This document shows positions 25,976 through 34,814 of a stretch of DNA of 64,000 bases, one piece after another (position 1 is the first letter of the stretch; every line of letters begins with the position of its first letter). The translations under genes and the position numbers were made by a program. This DNA comes from Candidatus Thorarchaeota archaeon. Lineage in GTDB: Archaea; Asgardarchaeota; Thorarchaeia; Thorarchaeales; Thorarchaeaceae. The notes beneath the pieces were generated by a model. The model did no database searches, had not been told where the DNA came from, and saw only the letters and a program-made list of their open reading frames with translations. The stretch lies in the NCBI GenBank assembly GCA_016839245.1, contig JAEOUN010000078.1:1-64000 (forward strand), read 5' to 3'.

Positions 25976-26015
25976 TATACAAAGGCTCTAAAACAAATAC
26001 GAGTTGCAAGTAAAT

Positions 26016-26648
26016 ATGACTGAAGAGAACCCAATTCAGCAGTTAATTGATTATTTCTCAGGTTTTGTTGAGAAAGAACTTGTTAGAAAATTTGGTGAGT
26101 TAAAAGGAAAGGGTCTTCATCAATTATATGATAGACAATTTAAGATCCATTATAATAACTATTTTCAAATGTTACCGGATGATTTGGCTAAACGCCATGG
26201 TGTCAATTCGTTCTTTCTTATGGCAATGGATGATGTTCTGTTGGAGGTAAGGGCGTCTTATGGGGATCTAAGAGATGCGGTGCTTTCGATCTATAAGGCA
26301 ATGTTGAATGATTATTTCCAAGAAGAGGTAAAAGAACTCTTGAAATCTGAGGACCCATGGAGTGCGTTTGTTGATTGGTTAAGAAAAGGGAACGCAGCCA
26401 ATTACAATAATAATTATTTCAAAGCTATGGAAGTTGAAAATGATGAAAATTGTTTTGAATTCAATATTGGAAGATGTCTGTACTTTGAAATCCTAAAAGA
26501 AGCGGGTAGACCTGAATTGGGACCCATTCTCTGTGAATATGACCGACTTATCGCTAGTGTCATACAGGATTGGGTAAAATTCACCAGACATGAAACAATA
26601 GCGTCTGGGGATAAACGATGCACATTTAGATATGAAAGGAGATCGTAA
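26016..26648 (+). CDS. L-2-amino-thiazoline-4-carboxylic acid hydrolase-like protein
   Basis: About 210 residues, soluble and largely helical. The C-terminal half carries the pattern of the ATC-hydrolase family: FEFNIGRCLYFEILKEAG, then RPELGPILCEYDRL (Cys in a short loop), and FTRHETIASGDKRCTFRYER. The named family opens the thiazoline ring of ATC on the route to L-cysteine, but most archaeal members are uncharacterised, so substrate is uncertain. ATG 26016 is preferred over TTG 26004. The gene has its own promoter with an operator-like palindrome, and is followed by a convergent MFS exporter gene. Confidence 0.75.
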   Translation: MTEENPIQQLIDYFSGFVEKELVRKFGELKGKGLHQLYDRQFKIHYNNYFQMLPDDLAKRHGVNSFFLMAMDDVLLEVRASYGDLRDAVLSIYKAMLNDYFQEEVKELLKSEDPWSAFVDWLRKGNAANYNNNYFKAMEVENDENCFEFNIGRCLYFEILKEAGRPELGPILCEYDRLIASVIQDWVKFTRHETIASGDKRCTFRYERRS

Positions 26649-26687
26649 AGCATCTCACAGTTTTCACCAGTATGGCTTAGCAGTATT

Positions 26688-28004
26688 TCAGGTATCCTCA
26701 ATGTCGTAGGTCCGAAATTCTTCATTGACATAATCGATATTGACTTCCTTATCTGATGATGAACCATAGTCAGCATACTCTTCGATTGCCATAAGCGGCT
26801 TTACAAAGAAGGCAGCGATGCTTAAAGCGGTAGTGATGATTCCAGAAAGAATAAACCAAAAGGTGATTCCAGCATAATCTGCAATAGGCCCACCAATTGC
26901 TAATCCTAAGGGCATCATTGCTGTTGCTCCAGATATAACGAGTGCAAAGACTCGCCCTTGTTTCTCAGGGGGAATTGTGGCTTGGAATATCGCAATTAAT
27001 GCACCATTGACAATTGGATTCAGAAAACAAACGCCAGCATATAGCGCAACTGCGATAAAGAACGAATCTGGAGGAACAAAACCAATCATAGCTGTCACAA
27101 TACCCTCAAGTGTCAACGCTCCAAGGGCAGTGACAATTTTCCGTTTCGTACCACCCCAAATACTTAGAAGCACGGCACCTATTACCACTCCAATTGCTCC
27201 AAATGATTCAAGAATTGCTAACTCCTCAGCACCTCCTAAGAAGTAATTCTTAACAAGGATTGGCGAGAGATTGAATGCGGGGGCAGCAATGAAGTTCAAT
27301 AGCATGGCTAGAATGACAAGGAGGAGACCACCTTTCCAACCTTTTAGAAAAACAAACCCCTCCTTCATATCGGTTAACACAGAGGTTTCTTCTATAGAGC
27401 GCTCACGGACAGGCTGTGGAATTGTAATTAATGCAATACAAAAGACTGCAACAATAGCAGTACTAACATCAATCATCAAAATACTTTGCATCGGCCAGAG
27501 TGCATAGAATACTGCTCCAAGTGGCGGAGCAACAATATTGGATGCACCATTAAGTGCTTGATTCATTCCACCTACTCGAGCAAGGTGTTTTCGCGGGACC
27601 ATTAATGTTGTAGATGCTTGCATTGCAGGAAAATGAAATGCTCCAAAAAGAGCACCAACGAGCATTATGACAAACAGATGCCAAATCTCAACTATTCCAA
27701 GTGCAAAGAGAAATGATAGCACTAGAATCGAGAGTGCTGTTAGAGAGTCGGCAACCATCATTACTCGGCGTCTACTAGTACGATCAACATAAGAACCTGC
27801 AAATGGTGCAACAAAAACCTGAGGCAAGAGTGACATGATAGTTGCTAAAGCTAATACTGTGGCAGAACCTGTTAAGTCTGTCACCCACCACACTAGAGCA
27901 AATCTGACAATTCTAGTTCCAAGTAAAGAAGTGGCTTGACCACCCCAAAGAATAGCAAAAGGTCTCAGTGATTCTACCTCAGACGCAATATTACTCTCTG
28001 TCAT
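26688..28004 (-). CDS. MFS transporter, MefA/EntS-like exporter group
   Basis: A 438-residue, 12-helix major facilitator. The beginning FAILWGGQATSLLGTRIVRFALVWWV and the loop 2-3 signature GSYVDRTSRRRVMM are typical of the MFS_3 group, which exports macrolides or siderophores. The second half repeats the pattern (PPEKQGRVFAL). The C-terminus is an acidic cytoplasmic tail of about 40 residues. The substrate is unknown. It diverges from the 3-hydroxyacyl-CoA dehydrogenase gene across a region with a 12-base palindrome. Confidence 0.87.
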   Translation of the reverse strand: MTESNIASEVESLRPFAILWGGQATSLLGTRIVRFALVWWVTDLTGSATVLALATIMSLLPQVFVAPFAGSYVDRTSRRRVMMVADSLTALSILVLSFLFALGIVEIWHLFVIMLVGALFGAFHFPAMQASTTLMVPRKHLARVGGMNQALNGASNIVAPPLGAVFYALWPMQSILMIDVSTAIVAVFCIALITIPQPVRERSIEETSVLTDMKEGFVFLKGWKGGLLLVILAMLLNFIAAPAFNLSPILVKNYFLGGAEELAILESFGAIGVVIGAVLLSIWGGTKRKIVTALGALTLEGIVTAMIGFVPPDSFFIAVALYAGVCFLNPIVNGALIAIFQATIPPEKQGRVFALVISGATAMMPLGLAIGGPIADYAGITFWFILSGIITTALSIAAFFVKPLMAIEEYADYGSSSDKEVNIDYVNEEFRTYDIEDT

Positions 28005-28068
28005 CCAGTACTCTCCAAAGTATTGGTTGATTGCTATATCTGTCCTAATAATTGAAACTGTTTAGACA

Positions 28069-28080
28069 ATGGTTAACCAT
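28069..28080. promoter_or_regulatory. Palindrome between divergent promoters
   Basis: ATGGTTAACCAT, a perfect 12-base palindrome, about 20 bases before the CATATTTAGA element of the 3-hydroxyacyl-CoA dehydrogenase gene and about 30 bases beyond the CTATATC element of the MFS gene. Possible shared operator. Confidence 0.35.
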
Positions 28081-28153
28081 AACCTCAAATCAATAGACAT
28101 ATTTAGATGCTGTATGGAGCGATGTGCGTGTCTTGCTTACATGCGGTGATAAT

Positions 28154-29035
28154 ATGGAGATCAAGAAGATTGCAGTATTAGGAGCAGGACAGATGGGCAA
28201 TGGAATTGCTCATGTCTGTGCTCAAGCTGGGTATCATGTAAAAATGAGAGATATTGAACAGCGTTTCATCGATAATGGAATGGCGACAATAAAGAAGAAT
28301 CTTGATAGAGGAGTTGCTAAGGGCAAAATGACTCAAGAAGAGGCTGATAAAATCCTTGGAAGAATAGAAGGAGTCATCGACCTAAAAGAAGCTGTAAAAG
28401 ATGTTGATCTCGTCATTGAAGCGATACCTGAAGTGGTCAAGCTGAAATTGGACACTTGGAAAGAAGTCGACGAAGCTGCACCCAAACATGCGATTCTTGC
28501 TTCTAATACTTCAAGCATCAGTATAACTCAGATGGCAGCTGTGACAAAAAGAGCAGACAAGTTCATTGGTATGCATTGGTTCAATCCAGTTCCCGTTATG
28601 GGTTTGGTTGAGATCATAAAGGGCCAATCTACAGATGACTCGACAGTGAAAATCATTGAGGAAGTTTCTCATAAAACTGGAAAGAAGACTGTCCTTGTCA
28701 ATGAAGCTCCTGGGTTTGCAGTAAATAGAATCTTAGTTCCTGCAATTAACGAAGCTATTTTCGCAATTCAAGAGGGAGTTGCCACCGTAGAAGATATGGA
28801 CCTGGCAATCAAATTAGGTCTAAATTGGCCGATGGGACCTCTTACACTCGTAGACTTTGTTGGACTCGACACATTGCTTTACATCAGTGATTATTTTGTT
28901 GAAGAATTCAAAGATAGTAAATACAGAGCCCCAGCACTTTTGAGAAAGATGGTTAGGGCAGGTTGGCTTGGTAGAAAGTCAGGCAAAGGATTTTACGACT
29001 ACTCTGGAGAAGAGCCAAAACCAATGAGATTCTGA
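28154..29035 (+). CDS. 3-hydroxyacyl-CoA dehydrogenase
   Basis: A 293-residue single-function dehydrogenase (FadB2/PaaH/Hbd type) oxidising 3-hydroxyacyl-CoA with NAD(P). The Rossmann loop VLGAGQMGNGIAHVCAQAGY starts at residue 8. The catalytic His is in GMHWFNPVPVMGLVEII, with the supporting Glu in that segment and the Asn in EAPGFAVNRIL. The C-terminal helical dimer domain contains GLNWPMGPLTLVDFVGLD. ATG 28154, with GGTGAT just upstream, gives the family's length; the frame is open to GTG 28124. No enoyl-CoA hydratase or thiolase is adjacent. Confidence 0.94.
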   Translation: MEIKKIAVLGAGQMGNGIAHVCAQAGYHVKMRDIEQRFIDNGMATIKKNLDRGVAKGKMTQEEADKILGRIEGVIDLKEAVKDVDLVIEAIPEVVKLKLDTWKEVDEAAPKHAILASNTSSISITQMAAVTKRADKFIGMHWFNPVPVMGLVEIIKGQSTDDSTVKIIEEVSHKTGKKTVLVNEAPGFAVNRILVPAINEAIFAIQEGVATVEDMDLAIKLGLNWPMGPLTLVDFVGLDTLLYISDYFVEEFKDSKYRAPALLRKMVRAGWLGRKSGKGFYDYSGEEPKPMRF

Positions 29036-29049
29036 TAAAATAATTGCAG

Positions 29050-29071
29050 AGATGACCTCTATTGGTCATCT
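29050..29071 (+). terminator. Hairpin terminator after 3-hydroxyacyl-CoA dehydrogenase
   Basis: AGATGACC-TCTATT-GGTCATCT, an 8-bp stem followed by TTCTTCTCTTTTTG, beginning 15 bases after the stop at 29035. Typical T-rich terminator layout. Confidence 0.65.
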
Positions 29072-29131
29072 TTCTTCTCTTTTTGTGATAAGATAAATAG
29101 CAGTTTTTCATAATGATGTATTGTGATTTCC

Positions 29132-29974
29132 ATGCAATACGAGGAAACCAAATGCATCGGATATGATGGAACACACATGTTCATGTCTTTATGGAAACCT
29201 GATAATGACAAACCACGAGCGTTACTAGTTGCACTTCACGGATTGGGAAGTCATGCAGGTGACTTTAAAGACTTGGGAGAGTATTTTGCAGATCGGGGAT
29301 TCGCAGTCTTTATTCCAGATCTTAGAGGATTTGGACATTATTCTGGATCGAAAGGTCATGTTATGAGATTTGATGAATATACTGAGGATGTTCAAAATCT
29401 CATAATGCAGATTAAAGACAGGTATCTAAACAAGATTACATTTCTATTTGGTTCGTCGTTAGGAGGAGTAATAGCAATCAGATATGTAAGGACATACCCA
29501 AGAGAGATAGACGGACTTGTTCTGCATTGTCCTGCAGTCAGCCAAAACTTGGGAATTGGACGATTAACTAAGATGGCTGGGCAAATACTATCCTTGTTGA
29601 ATGTGAAGAGATACTTTTCTAGCGGTCTCAATTTTGAAGATGCATCTCGAAATCCTAGTGTCATCAAAGAGCATGAAACAGATCCACTACGCGTTGATTA
29701 TGTAACTCCACGTTTTGGAATTGAAGGACTGAAAGCATCGGATGACGCATTCGTATCAGCATCTCAAATTAATTTGCCTGTTCTTTTGCAGCAAGCAGGT
29801 GCAGACAAACTTGTGAATCCTCAGAGAAGTAGGGAATTCTTTGAAACCCTCTCGTCAGAGGACAAGACTTGGAAATTATATGATGGTCTCTATCACGAGC
29901 TCCATATGGAACCAGAGAGAGACCAGGTTCTCTCAGATATGGCGGATTGGTTAGAGAAACGACTCCCAACCTAA
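29132..29974 (+). CDS. Alpha/beta hydrolase, monoacylglycerol lipase-like
   Basis: A 280-residue hydrolase of the lysophospholipase/monoglyceride lipase group. The oxyanion segment ALHGLGSHAGDF (about 34-45), the nucleophile elbow GSSLGG (Ser about 110), the acid in GADKLVNP and the His in YDGLYHELHMEPER form a complete catalytic set. No signal peptide, so it is cytosolic or membrane-peripheral. ATG 29132 is preferred over GTG 29123. The stop overlaps that of the convergent P-type ATPase by 4 bases. Confidence 0.9.
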   Translation: MQYEETKCIGYDGTHMFMSLWKPDNDKPRALLVALHGLGSHAGDFKDLGEYFADRGFAVFIPDLRGFGHYSGSKGHVMRFDEYTEDVQNLIMQIKDRYLNKITFLFGSSLGGVIAIRYVRTYPREIDGLVLHCPAVSQNLGIGRLTKMAGQILSLLNVKRYFSSGLNFEDASRNPSVIKEHETDPLRVDYVTPRFGIEGLKASDDAFVSASQINLPVLLQQAGADKLVNPQRSREFFETLSSEDKTWKLYDGLYHELHMEPERDQVLSDMADWLEKRLPT

Positions 29975-32781
29975 TCATGCTTTTTCTCTTTATGATGTCC
30001 GAAAATCCTGTGTGATGGAATAAGTAATGCAGGCAAGCATGTCAAGAGAACAATCACCCAATCAAAAGCATTCAAGGGCATCGTTTGAAAGACCATTGCA
30101 AATGGTGGAAAGTATATAGTCATCAATGTTAGAAATGCAGATAGTAATACTGCGCTCATGAGAACCTTTGACTTTCTAATTTCTGTGCGCCATACTGGAT
30201 GATACTCATCTCGACAATTCCAAACAAACAACAGTTCAAAAGTTACAACACTAGCAAATACGGCTGAACGAGCATGGGATAAGACTGTTGCCCATGTTAA
30301 TCCTGTGGCCACATTGGCTACATCAGTTTCCCAGTTGACCGTTGGACCGGTAATACCAGGAATCCAACCTCCATAGAACCATAAAATATACAGAAACATT
30401 GTCGTTGATGCCAGAAACGCAACAAAGCCTGCTATAACGATGAATTTCGCCATTCCTCTATCCATCATCTTCTTACCGGGTTCTCTTGGAGGTCTATCCA
30501 TCACGCCAGTTTCAGGAGGGTCAACACCAAGTGCAAGAGCTGGAAAACCATCAGTTGCCAAATTAAGCCAAAGAATCTGTATTGCTGTAATAGGAAGTGG
30601 CAAGCCTATCATGATAATGGTGAATATTAAAAATACTTCATCGAAGTTTGCAGAGAGCAAGAATCGTACAAACTTACGGATATTAGAATAAATTTCACGA
30701 CCTTTCTCAATAGCAGAAACAATAGTTGCAAAATTGTCATCTGTTAGAATGACATCAGAGGCTTCTTTTGTAACATCAGATCCGCGGATTCCCATCGATA
30801 TGCCAATATCTGCAGCTTTCACAGCGGGAGCATCATTGACGCCATCACCAGTCATTGCTGTAATTTCATTATTATCCTTTAACGTCTTGACTATACGCAC
30901 TTTATGTTCGGGGGCAACACGTGCAAAGACATTACAACGCATGACTGCAGCATTAAATTCTTCATCACTAAGTTTGTCAAGGTCAGCTCCACTGAGTACC
31001 TCACCATCTCTTTTGATCAGTCCAACATCTGCAGCAACAGCTCGGGCTGTTAGTTTATGATCACCAGTAATCATAATCGGTCGGATACCTGCTTTTTTAC
31101 ATACACGAATAGCATCGCCAACCTCATCTCGTGGTGGATCTATCATACCGATGAGACCAACAAAGATTAGTTCGCGTTCAACCTGTTCTGGCTCCCAGTT
31201 ATTAATTTCCTCATCCAAATCTCTATAGGCAAAAGCAAGGACTCTTAGAGCATTCTCAGCTAATCCTGCGTTTATCTCTATAATTGAATCTCTCATCTCT
31301 TGGTTGAGAGGTTTTATCTCACCGTCTTCAAAGATTTTAGTACACAATGGGAGCAGGACTTCAGGAGCTCCTTTAGAACATGCGATAAGCATTCCATCCT
31401 GATCTTTATTGATCGAAGTCATTCGTTTCCTTGCAGAATCAAACGATATTTCTGTGATTTCACTGAAACGGCTGTGTGTGCTTTCATATTGTATTCCAGC
31501 TTTCTCAGCAAGGACCAATAGAGCCCCTTCAGTTGGATCCCCTACAATTGTCCAATCAGAATGTCCAGACTGATCTTGCTGCAATAGTGAATTACTACAC
31601 AGCTGTCCAATCTCGAATAACTTAACTGTATGAGCGTCACTCAAAACATCATAGGGTTCACTGGCACGCGTGAAAGAACCGTCTTTATTATATCCAACAC
31701 CACTGACAGAAATAGTCATTCCATTTGTGAAGAGTGTGGTCACAGTCATCTCATTCTTTGTAATTGTACCAGTCTTATCTGAACAAATGACGGTAGTAGA
31801 ACCCAAGGTTTCAACTGAGGGAAGTCTTCGGACAATTGCATTTCTCTGAACCATTCGTTGAACGCCAATTGCCAGAGTGATTGTTACAACTGCAGGTAGA
31901 CCCTCAGGAATTGCAGAAACTGCTAACGCAATTGCTGCAAGTAATTCTTCCATTATTGAATCAGAGACAGATTTGATTACCTCAGCCCCAAATACAATGA
32001 CACAAAGGACAACGATTAATGCACCAAGCTTCTTACCGAGGTCATCAAGGTCTTCTTGAAGCGGAGTCATGCTTTTATCGCTTTGTTGGACCATCTCAGC
32101 AATCTTTCCAAACTGAGTGCCCATCCCGGTTGCGGTCACAATTGCATTGCCTTTCCCAGCAGTAATAGTAGTGCCTTGAAAGACCATGTTTTTCATGTCG
32201 CCAACAACTGGTTTTTCCAGATTTATTGTATCAATTATTTTTCGTACTGCTAGGGATTCACCAGTAAGTGGTGCTTCATCTGCGGAGAGACCAACGGCAT
32301 AGATTACTCGTCCATCAGCTGAGATAAGATCTCCAGACTCGAGACCAATGAGATCTCCAGGTACGACATCTCTCGAATCAATAGTGTTCCACTTGCCATC
32401 TCTTTTCACCAGAGCTTTTGGTGCAGCCATTTTCTTAAGAGCTTCCAATGCTTGTTCGGATTTGTATTCTTGAATGAATCCAAATATTGCATTGAAAATG
32501 ACAATTGCAGCGATGACGATTGCGTCAATAAGACCTTCACCATCAAGATATTGAGTGATAAGGGAAATCATAATTGCAATAAGAAGGATGAAGACCATTG
32601 GATCCATAAATTGCTCAATAAACATACGGAAAGGATGTATTCCACCAGTTTTCAGGAGTTCATTTGGACCGTATTCTTTGAGTCTCTCGTCTGCTTCTTC
32701 ATTAGATAATCCTTCAAGAGAAGTCTCTAACCGACGCAAAACGTGCTCGATGTCATTATTATACCAGGAATCCTGAGCCAT
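29971..32781 (-). CDS. P-type Ca2+-ATPase (P2A/SERCA-like)
   Basis: A 936-residue cation pump. The order is: N-terminal cation-ATPase domain (LEGLSNEEADERLKEYGPNEL), helices M1-M2, actuator loop (PLTGES), M4 with PEGLPAVVT, phosphorylation site CSDKTGTITKNEMT, nucleotide-binding domain (KGAPEVLL), hinge MTGDGVNDAPAVKAADIG, then M5-M10. The M4 PEGLP signature and M6 LNLATDGFPALALG (Asn and Asp ligands) mark the P2A Ca2+ group, although Na+/K+ or proton relatives cannot be excluded by eye. It acts at the cell membrane, exporting Ca2+ using ATP. No regulatory neighbour is apparent. Confidence 0.93.
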   Translation of the reverse strand: MAQDSWYNNDIEHVLRRLETSLEGLSNEEADERLKEYGPNELLKTGGIHPFRMFIEQFMDPMVFILLIAIMISLITQYLDGEGLIDAIVIAAIVIFNAIFGFIQEYKSEQALEALKKMAAPKALVKRDGKWNTIDSRDVVPGDLIGLESGDLISADGRVIYAVGLSADEAPLTGESLAVRKIIDTINLEKPVVGDMKNMVFQGTTITAGKGNAIVTATGMGTQFGKIAEMVQQSDKSMTPLQEDLDDLGKKLGALIVVLCVIVFGAEVIKSVSDSIMEELLAAIALAVSAIPEGLPAVVTITLAIGVQRMVQRNAIVRRLPSVETLGSTTVICSDKTGTITKNEMTVTTLFTNGMTISVSGVGYNKDGSFTRASEPYDVLSDAHTVKLFEIGQLCSNSLLQQDQSGHSDWTIVGDPTEGALLVLAEKAGIQYESTHSRFSEITEISFDSARKRMTSINKDQDGMLIACSKGAPEVLLPLCTKIFEDGEIKPLNQEMRDSIIEINAGLAENALRVLAFAYRDLDEEINNWEPEQVERELIFVGLIGMIDPPRDEVGDAIRVCKKAGIRPIMITGDHKLTARAVAADVGLIKRDGEVLSGADLDKLSDEEFNAAVMRCNVFARVAPEHKVRIVKTLKDNNEITAMTGDGVNDAPAVKAADIGISMGIRGSDVTKEASDVILTDDNFATIVSAIEKGREIYSNIRKFVRFLLSANFDEVFLIFTIIMIGLPLPITAIQILWLNLATDGFPALALGVDPPETGVMDRPPREPGKKMMDRGMAKFIVIAGFVAFLASTTMFLYILWFYGGWIPGITGPTVNWETDVANVATGLTWATVLSHARSAVFASVVTFELLFVWNCRDEYHPVWRTEIRKSKVLMSAVLLSAFLTLMTIYFPPFAMVFQTMPLNAFDWVIVLLTCLPALLIPSHRIFGHHKEKKHD

Positions 32782-32943
32782 TTTGAGTACTCCAAATCAT
32801 AACAGAAATACTGTTTGAGCTGTGGTCAGAAAATCTTGGTTGTATAAAAAAACCTGCCGACTCGTGTAGAAAATGTATATTACGAAAAAAATAAAGATGA
32901 ATTAAAATCAAACGAATTTCAATTCCTAATCTTGGTGGAAAAT

Positions 32944-33558
32944 ATGTCTGAAAAGTCAAAATATATATTCAAATGTCTAGAGCAAAAATGCGAAACAAGA
33001 TCGTGCCATATTAGGCCACATGTAGATGTGACATTAGGAGATCTTTCTCGATGGACTGCTCAAGGTTACCTCATGAAAATCTTGCATGGTGTTACTCTGA
33101 AAATGCCAGAATCAGAACAAGGAATATTGTCACTTGAAATGATGAGAAAACCCTTGGTCAGTAACGAAAATACTACTGCTTGTATTTTTTATAATGAAGA
33201 AGCAAATGGCTGCGAGATTCGTTATTCGAGACCTCTTTCTTGCAGATCATTTCCATTAGAATACAATGGTGAAAAGTACTATCTTAGCACCAAAGACTGT
33301 CCAGGAATAGGTAAAGGTGAAGTAAGTAAGGAAACATTGAAAGAATCTAGAGATCTTGCTGAACAGATGTTTAAAGAGAGAGGAGAAACCTTGACTACAA
33401 TTCCTGCATTGTATTCTCTAATTATGACTCAAATGCTTAGGCAATCTGCTGAGGCAATGAAGAATCTCTCTGAAGAAGACAGGAAGAAAATGGATGAAAT
33501 CTTTGCCAAATCAGATCATGAATCTGATGAAGAATCCCATAAACTTGATACTGAATAG
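32944..33558 (+). CDS. YkgJ-family cysteine-cluster protein
   Basis: About 204 residues with the metal-chelating pattern of the YkgJ/CxxCx family: C-x4-C-x4-C in KCLEQKCETRSCHIRP, then ACIFYNEEANGCEIRYSRPLSCRSFPL (spaced Cys residues) and TKDCPGIGKG. Such proteins bind Zn or Fe-S and their roles are mostly unknown. The helical C-terminus (about 120-204) is charged and ends in an Asp/Glu-rich tail. ATG 32944 has GGTGGAA upstream; TTG 32932 is an alternative. Converges with the prolidase gene 4 bases later. Confidence 0.82.
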   Translation: MSEKSKYIFKCLEQKCETRSCHIRPHVDVTLGDLSRWTAQGYLMKILHGVTLKMPESEQGILSLEMMRKPLVSNENTTACIFYNEEANGCEIRYSRPLSCRSFPLEYNGEKYYLSTKDCPGIGKGEVSKETLKESRDLAEQMFKERGETLTTIPALYSLIMTQMLRQSAEAMKNLSEEDRKKMDEIFAKSDHESDEESHKLDTE

Positions 33559-33562
33559 ATGA

Positions 33563-34672
33563 CTAACTGTCCATCTCAATCAGAGTTTTCGGACTATATG
33601 TTAATACCTCAGGATGATCCTCACGAATACATACTAAGTCCTCAATACGAATTCCAAATTTATCTTCCAAGTAGATTCCAGGTTCAATACTATGGCACAT
33701 TCCAAGATTAAGGGTCATAGAACTACCTCTAACTAGATAAGGTGGTTCGTGCACTTCAAGACCAATTCCATGGCCCAATCTGTGAGTGAAATAGTCACCA
33801 TATCCTTCATCACTTATTATTCTCCGGGCAATCCCATCAGCAGTTCCACAAGCCATTCCTTTGGCAATCTTCTCAATCGATGTCTCTTCAGCTCTGAGAA
33901 CAATTGAATATAGACGTTTCATTTCCTCAGTGGCATTACCAAAGACACCAACTCTTGTCATGTCAGTATTGTAGCCATCTAATGAACAACCGCAGTCCAT
34001 CAGAACAATGTCACCCTTTCTCAACTCACGTATACTGGAATCTGCATGGGGTAAAGCACTGTTCTCACCAAATTGAATTGCAGCAAATGTTGGCGTTCCA
34101 CCATTTCGTAGAATCTCATTATGGACTAACTGTTGGACTTCGAGTTCAGTCATTCCAAGTTCAGCATTGTTGAAAGCTTTCATTACTGCAAGGTCAATAA
34201 TCTTGCCTGCTTTACGCATTAATGAAACCTCAGCCTCAGATTTCAAGAGTCTCATTTCATTGATAATAGGAGTAATTGATGAAGCATTCTTGAACCCAGT
34301 AAACATCTGTTCAAGCTTCCAATACACTCCCAGAGGAAGATTTTCGTCCAGGAGAATAATCGGATTTTCTCCAGCTATGCTTAATTCGTTCTTGATCTTC
34401 AGGTATGGATCTTCATCCTCTTCCCAAGGAATGAAATGTTTAATCCATGTGTTGTGTGAATGATCTGCCACTTCAAATGCTGGAGCAACGATAAATGGTT
34501 CACTTCCACGAGGAATCAGTAAAGCAACAAGACGCTCTCTCATTAGATAGTCATAACCAGCAAGATATTGAAAGTTGGGAGAAGGCGTTAGTAAGGCAAA
34601 ACATGCACTTGTTTCCTCAAGTTTATCTTGGAGCTTGTTTATTCGCTCTCTGTAAATTGAAGCCTCGAGCAT
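33563..34672 (-). CDS. pepQ: Xaa-Pro dipeptidase/aminopeptidase (M24 family)
   Basis: A 369-residue metallopeptidase removing N-terminal residues next to proline or splitting X-Pro dipeptides. The N-terminal creatinase-like domain (1-130) is followed by the pita-bread domain with the five metal ligands: Asp in LMDCGCSLDGYNTDMTRVG (two Asp), His in HRLGHGIGLEVHEPP, Glu in CHSIEPGIYL and Glu in GIRIEDLVC. Length and order are those of archaeal prolidase. Cytosolic. Diverges from the MFS gene at 34815. Confidence 0.93.
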   Translation of the reverse strand: MLEASIYRERINKLQDKLEETSACFALLTPSPNFQYLAGYDYLMRERLVALLIPRGSEPFIVAPAFEVADHSHNTWIKHFIPWEEDEDPYLKIKNELSIAGENPIILLDENLPLGVYWKLEQMFTGFKNASSITPIINEMRLLKSEAEVSLMRKAGKIIDLAVMKAFNNAELGMTELEVQQLVHNEILRNGGTPTFAAIQFGENSALPHADSSIRELRKGDIVLMDCGCSLDGYNTDMTRVGVFGNATEEMKRLYSIVLRAEETSIEKIAKGMACGTADGIARRIISDEGYGDYFTHRLGHGIGLEVHEPPYLVRGSSMTLNLGMCHSIEPGIYLEDKFGIRIEDLVCIREDHPEVLTYSPKTLIEMDS

Positions 34673-34814
34673 AATATTGGTTTCACAACCTATGCATCAT
34701 TAAAGAAGCTCCCACATAATTTTGACGGTATGAGAAACAAGATTGAATATGGCCAATAGAACTAGAGTTAATAGGAGAACTGGTAGCCATCGAGATGCAA
34801 GGTGTTAGGATATT

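Larger units (their letters stand above)
24800..26015. other. Long noncoding region with hairpin, diverged repeats and a promoter
   Basis: About 1.2 kb with no believable protein gene; the largest open frame (25460-25771, + strand) is rich in Tyr/Cys/His/Ser and lacks a ribosome binding site. The stretch holds a strong hairpin (24948-24983), two copies of a diverged element of about 115 bases (25432-25548 and 25789-25902), a possible third TACCTCTG start near 25350, and the promoter/operator of the next gene (25921-25975). Both ends of the hairpin and the second repeat share CTGTGGAGA followed by CTTGTG..., hinting at a family of related RNAs or an eroded element. Confidence 0.55.

Noticed and set aside
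24800..26015. CRISPR array
   Set aside because: The repeats are only two clear copies, over 350 bases apart and diverged, with no regular short repeats and spacers.
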